Positions 33,553-35,825 of a stretch of 35,825 bases of DNA are shown one piece after another. Numbering within the stretch: position 1 is the stretch's first letter; each line of letters opens with the position of its first letter. Made by a program: the position numbers and the translations under genes. Under the pieces are notes generated by a model. It saw only the letters and a list, made by a program, of their open reading frames with translations, searched no databases and was not told the origin of the DNA. Origin of the DNA: Gracilibacillus oryzae (GTDB taxonomy: Bacteria; Bacillota; Bacilli; Bacillales; Amphibacillaceae); the NCBI RefSeq assembly GCF_009498735.1, contig NZ_ML762426.1, positions 163,030-198,854 on the forward strand, given 5' to 3'.

Positions 33553-33800
33553 TAGAAAAAGCCCCGTCTCTAAAAATATCTAGAGACGAGACTCTGCTCG
33601 CGGTACCACTCTAATTAGTTATCATGGATAACTCACTTTTTGTTATAACGGAAGAAATCCGAAAGCCCTTACTTTCTTTTCAGGGAGTTGCTCCTGGACG
33701 AGTTCAAAAGAGATAACTGCCGATTTTCACCACCCATCAGCTCTCTAAAAGATTATCTGCCTTTTACTATTTCCAATCTTTGCATTATTAGTATTTAATT
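33553..33800 (-). promoter_or_regulatory. T-box leader of the methyltransferase (apparent specifier UCG)
   Basis: Read on the minus strand. The T-box AGAGTGGTACCGCGAGC covers 33596-33612. A terminator follows with arms CTCGTCTCT and AGAGACGGG, then five T. Stem I has AGTA on the 5' side of the specifier loop, a stem AGATAA/TTATCT above it, and GAAC-TCG-T on the 3' side. By analogy with the argS (GAAC-CGC) and metG (GAAC-ATG) leaders in this window, the specifier is UCG, serine. If the register were one base earlier it would be CUC, leucine. Confidence 0.88.
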
Positions 33801-33807
33801 ATAAAAT

Positions 33808-33836
33808 AGCATATAGGAATGGAAATCAGTTGTCAA
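33808..33836 (-). promoter_or_regulatory. Sigma-A promoter of the T-box methyltransferase unit
   Basis: On the minus strand TTGACA (33831-33836), a 17-nt spacer and TATGCT (33808-33813). The -35 is perfect. Transcription would start near 33800. Confidence 0.8.
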
Positions 33837-34010
33837 CGGTAATTTTTCGAATTATCTGATTATTTTATGAGGTATGGCAGAGCGATTTTGGAAAAAGTGT
33901 AAATGGGATTGGGATATTATGCTATTATGAAATGGTAATACTTGTTTGTAGAAGGACAGATTGACTGAGAATTACATAATGACTATGACACGCTGAAAAA
34001 ATGTACATAG

Positions 34011-34154
34011 CACATCCCTGGTGGCTCAGGAGTATGGTATGAAGGGTATCCGTTAGAACAATATGCAACTTGCGAAAATGATGATGACTTACTTCTTTTT
34101 TTGATAAAAAGACATGTTGGGAGAGAGAATAATGGAATTACATATCACAAATGA
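34011..34154 (+). pseudogene. Possible remnant of a gene tail
   Basis: An open frame without start codon reads IPGGSGVWYEGYPLEQYATC, then ENDDDLLLFLIKRHVGRE, which looks protein-like in composition. A TAG at 34008-34010 lies just before it, and the same frame upstream reads HNDYDTLKKCT back to another stop. It runs into the start of the GNAT gene in a different frame. It may be the decayed end of a lost gene or chance. The rest of 33837-34131 shows nothing I can support. Confidence 0.25.
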
Positions 34155-34557
34155 ACTGGATAAAAAAGCCAAGGATTATGTTAATGATGGGCTCTATCAA
34201 TTTAATAGGAAGCATTTTCCTGACGATTTAGGAGGCAGGTACGAAGATATTGGCTTGTTTATCAAGGATGAGAATGGTCTTGTTCATGGTGGATTAATAG
34301 CAGCAGTTTGCTGGAACTGGCTTGAGATCTATCAATTATATTTGGATGAAAAGATCAGGAAACAAGGCTATGGAACGAAATTATTAGAAAAGATTGAAAG
34401 AATTGCCATAGAGAAAGATTGCGATTTTATCAAGCTGGATACTTTGAGTTTCCAAGCATTAGACTTTTATAAAAAACATGGATATGAAGTGTTTGGCAGC
34501 ATTGATAACGTTGGAAGAGAGCATCAGCATTATTATTTGAAGAAGGATTTGAAATAA
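34132..34557 (+). CDS. GNAT-family acetyltransferase
   Basis: 141 residues. LEIYQLYLDEKIRKQGYGTK holds the CoA-binding motif (RKQGYG); DFIKLDTLSFQALDFYKKHG is the closing GNAT motif. The start ELHITNELDKKAKDYVNDGL, then QFNRKHFPDDLG, is like small Bacillus GNAT proteins. The substrate is unknown. GGGAGAGAG lies 4-8 nt before the ATG at 34132; the ATG at 34114 lacks such a site. It is the first of three tightly spaced genes. Confidence 0.87.
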   Translation: MELHITNELDKKAKDYVNDGLYQFNRKHFPDDLGGRYEDIGLFIKDENGLVHGGLIAAVCWNWLEIYQLYLDEKIRKQGYGTKLLEKIERIAIEKDCDFIKLDTLSFQALDFYKKHGYEVFGSIDNVGREHQHYYLKKDLK

Positions 34558-34558
34558 A

Positions 34559-35158
34559 ATGGAGATTCTGCTGATAAGACATGGAGAATCAGAAGCTGAT
34601 ATTTTAAAAGTTCATGAGGGGAGGGCGGATTTTTCTTTAACAGATTTAGGAAATAAGCAAGCACAGGTAATGGCTGACAGAATATATGAAGAATTCCCGC
34701 TGGATGTGATATGGTCAAGCACGTTAAAAAGAGCAAGGGAAACAACCTCTTATCTAAGTAAACTCATGGATTGTGAAGTCCATTATGAAGATAATTTGAT
34801 GGAACATAATAATGGATTATTTGCTGGAGTTGCTTTTGATAAAGCTGATCATCTAGCTATGCCACAACATTTACATGACCGATTTCCAGAGGGTGAATCA
34901 TACATAGAATTCAGAATGAGAATTGAGATAATATTTTCCAAAATTATTACTGCATCCACCAATATGAAAAGAATTGCAATTGTTGCACATGGTGGAGTGA
35001 TTAGTAACATACTTCAAGCTTTTCTGAAAAATCCAGTAGCTAAAGACTATTGGTTCAAAACAGGGGATACGGGAATCCATCTGGTTGAAATAAAAGAGAA
35101 TGAAAGAGTGATTCATTTTCTGAATGATACGAACCATCTAAAATCGATTGGGGAATAA
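34559..35158 (+). CDS. Histidine phosphatase family protein
   Basis: 199 residues. LLIRHGESEAD is the RHG motif with the phosphorylated His at about residue 8. LTDLGNKQAQVMADRI and SSTLKRARETTSYL supply the second Arg. RIAIVAHGGVISNIL contains the second catalytic His. These are features of the phosphoglycerate-mutase-like broad-specificity phosphatases. The true substrate is unknown. The ATG lies 1 nt after the GNAT stop, with GAAGGA about 13 nt upstream. The Nudix gene starts 5 nt after its stop. Confidence 0.9.
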   Translation: MEILLIRHGESEADILKVHEGRADFSLTDLGNKQAQVMADRIYEEFPLDVIWSSTLKRARETTSYLSKLMDCEVHYEDNLMEHNNGLFAGVAFDKADHLAMPQHLHDRFPEGESYIEFRMRIEIIFSKIITASTNMKRIAIVAHGGVISNILQAFLKNPVAKDYWFKTGDTGIHLVEIKENERVIHFLNDTNHLKSIGE

Positions 35159-35163
35159 ACAAA

Positions 35164-35586
35164 ATGAAAAGAGTAGATGTCGCGTATGTAATGTTATTTG
35201 ATGAGCGAGATGAAAAGATATTGATGGTGAAAAATAAAGGCAAAAATGGTTCATATTTTACTTTGCCTGGTGGTGCGGTAGAAGATGGTGAGACATTAGG
35301 AGAAGCAGCTGTAAGGGAAGTGAAGGAAGAAACTGGCCTCGAGATAGAAGTTGGTAATCTGCTTACAGTAAGTGAGGCTTTCTTTGTGGGGAGGGGGCAT
35401 CATGCGATATTATTTACATTTATCGGCTCTATAACTGGTGGTGCTGTCGAGATTATTTATCCAGATGAAATTGAGCAGGTTACATGGATGAAAGTTGAAG
35501 AGGCGGAAAGATATTTAGATATTTCAATAGAGAATATAAAAGAAATGACAACTGTGCCATATATAATGAGAGGTATTGTAAATTAA
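35164..35586 (+). CDS. Nudix hydrolase
   Basis: 140 residues. The Nudix box GGAVEDGETLGEAAVREVKE, then ETGLEI, is complete (G-x5-E-x7-RE-x2-EE-x-G). The start VAYVMLFDERDEKILMVKNK and the tail EIIYPDEIEQVTWMKVEEAE fit small MutT/ADP-ribose-pyrophosphatase-like enzymes. The substrate cannot be told. It is the last gene of the GNAT-phosphatase-Nudix group, which has the look of a small house-cleaning operon. Confidence 0.92.
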   Translation: MKRVDVAYVMLFDERDEKILMVKNKGKNGSYFTLPGGAVEDGETLGEAAVREVKEETGLEIEVGNLLTVSEAFFVGRGHHAILFTFIGSITGGAVEIIYPDEIEQVTWMKVEEAERYLDISIENIKEMTTVPYIMRGIVN

Positions 35587-35628
35587 AACGTCTCAGCAAT
35601 GGACGATCCATAAAAGGGGCGTCTTTTT
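35584..35628 (+). terminator. Probable terminator after the Nudix gene
   Basis: ACGTCTC and GGGGCGT pair with G-U wobbles, an inner hairpin ATGGA/TCCAT lies between them, and five T follow. Confidence 0.6.
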
Positions 35629-35655
35629 CACTTATGGGGGAATGGATAGAAAAGA

Positions 35656-35825
35656 TGAGATAGTTAGAATTAGTTTACCTATCATAACTCCTCAATGGCA
35701 GTGCAGATATGATAGTTAGAAGCGTTTATCCTATCAAAAGTTATACAAGGCAGTGCAGATATGATAGTTAGAAGCGTTTATCCTATCAAAAGTTATACAA
35801 GGCAGTGCAGATATGATAGTTAGAA
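35656..35825. repeat. Tandem array 4, 52-bp period, runs off the window
   Basis: Copies start at 35656 (diverged), 35708, 35760 and 35812 (cut by the edge), again 52 bp apart; the two full central copies appear identical. Each unit has TGATAG, 15 nt (TTAGAAGCGTTTATC), CTATCA, then AAAGTTATACAAGG and GCAGTGCAGA. The arms are the same core as in the array at 25754, while the loop and linker differ. Confidence 0.93.

Noticed and set aside
34011-34154. Calling the HIPGGSGVW frame a real gene
   Set aside because: It has no start codon, is preceded at once by a TAG and runs into another gene. It was kept only as a low-confidence remnant.

Overview
The window looks like chromosome of a low-GC, endospore-forming member of the Bacillaceae. 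The evidence is the Gram-positive Shine-Dalgarno sites, a Tlp spore protein, a YjcZ-type sporulation peptide, T-box leaders, a cre site and many Bacillus-type families (YwaF, YetF/DUF421, DUF3231, DUF4083, DUF4260). The Glu/Asp-rich secreted binding protein would suit a halotolerant genus such as Gracilibacillus, Oceanobacillus or Virgibacillus, but that is inference. I see no phage, IS element, CRISPR array, rRNA or tRNA.

Layout. 1-169: tail of a GyrI-like/AraC-type regulator. 280-487: tandem repeats. 578-2907: an operon of a DUF1835 protein, a Nudix hydrolase and a methyltransferase. 3068-4785: an ECF sigma factor and its DUF4179 partner, with a self-type promoter. 4926-7966 (minus): pflB-pflA, anaerobic pyruvate metabolism. 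8180-11175: T-box-controlled argS, then a VanW-domain protein. 11255-17230: a peptide ABC importer operon (oppD-F-B-C-A) behind a cre site; oppD carries a frame-changing deletion that fuses it to oppF. 17241-20691: tlp, a Ser/Thr-kinase-like protein with a coupled GNAT, DUF3231, YetF, YjcZ. 20877-25718: small lipoproteins, YwaF, a Zn-phospholipase-like protein, a monooxygenase-fold protein, a DUF692-like protein, a GNAT. 25754-29294: repeats, a P-loop kinase, an orphan gene, a GNAT, PhzF and small membrane proteins. 29308-31800: repeats, then a T-box and a second-type methionyl-tRNA synthetase. 31855-32679: MerR regulator and DUF4260. 32716-33836 (minus): a methyltransferase under its own T-box. 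34132-35586: GNAT, histidine phosphatase and Nudix genes, then another repeat array running off the end.

The most unusual signal is a family of intergenic tandem repeats. Four clear arrays (280-487, 25754-26117, 29308-29815, 35656-35825) and one decayed array (4796-4920) differ in sequence, yet every clear array has a period of exactly 52 bp. All four share a layout: two short inverted arms, an 11-15 nt loop, then a purine-rich linker. The arms change together between arrays (GGCATT/AATGCC, TTTGATAG/CTATCAAA, GTTATG/CATAAC, TGATAG/CTATCA). 52 bp is five turns of B-DNA. I do not recognise this family.

Other points of note are three T-boxes within 26 kb, one of them driving a lone methyltransferase with an apparent UCG specifier, and the OppD-OppF fusion.
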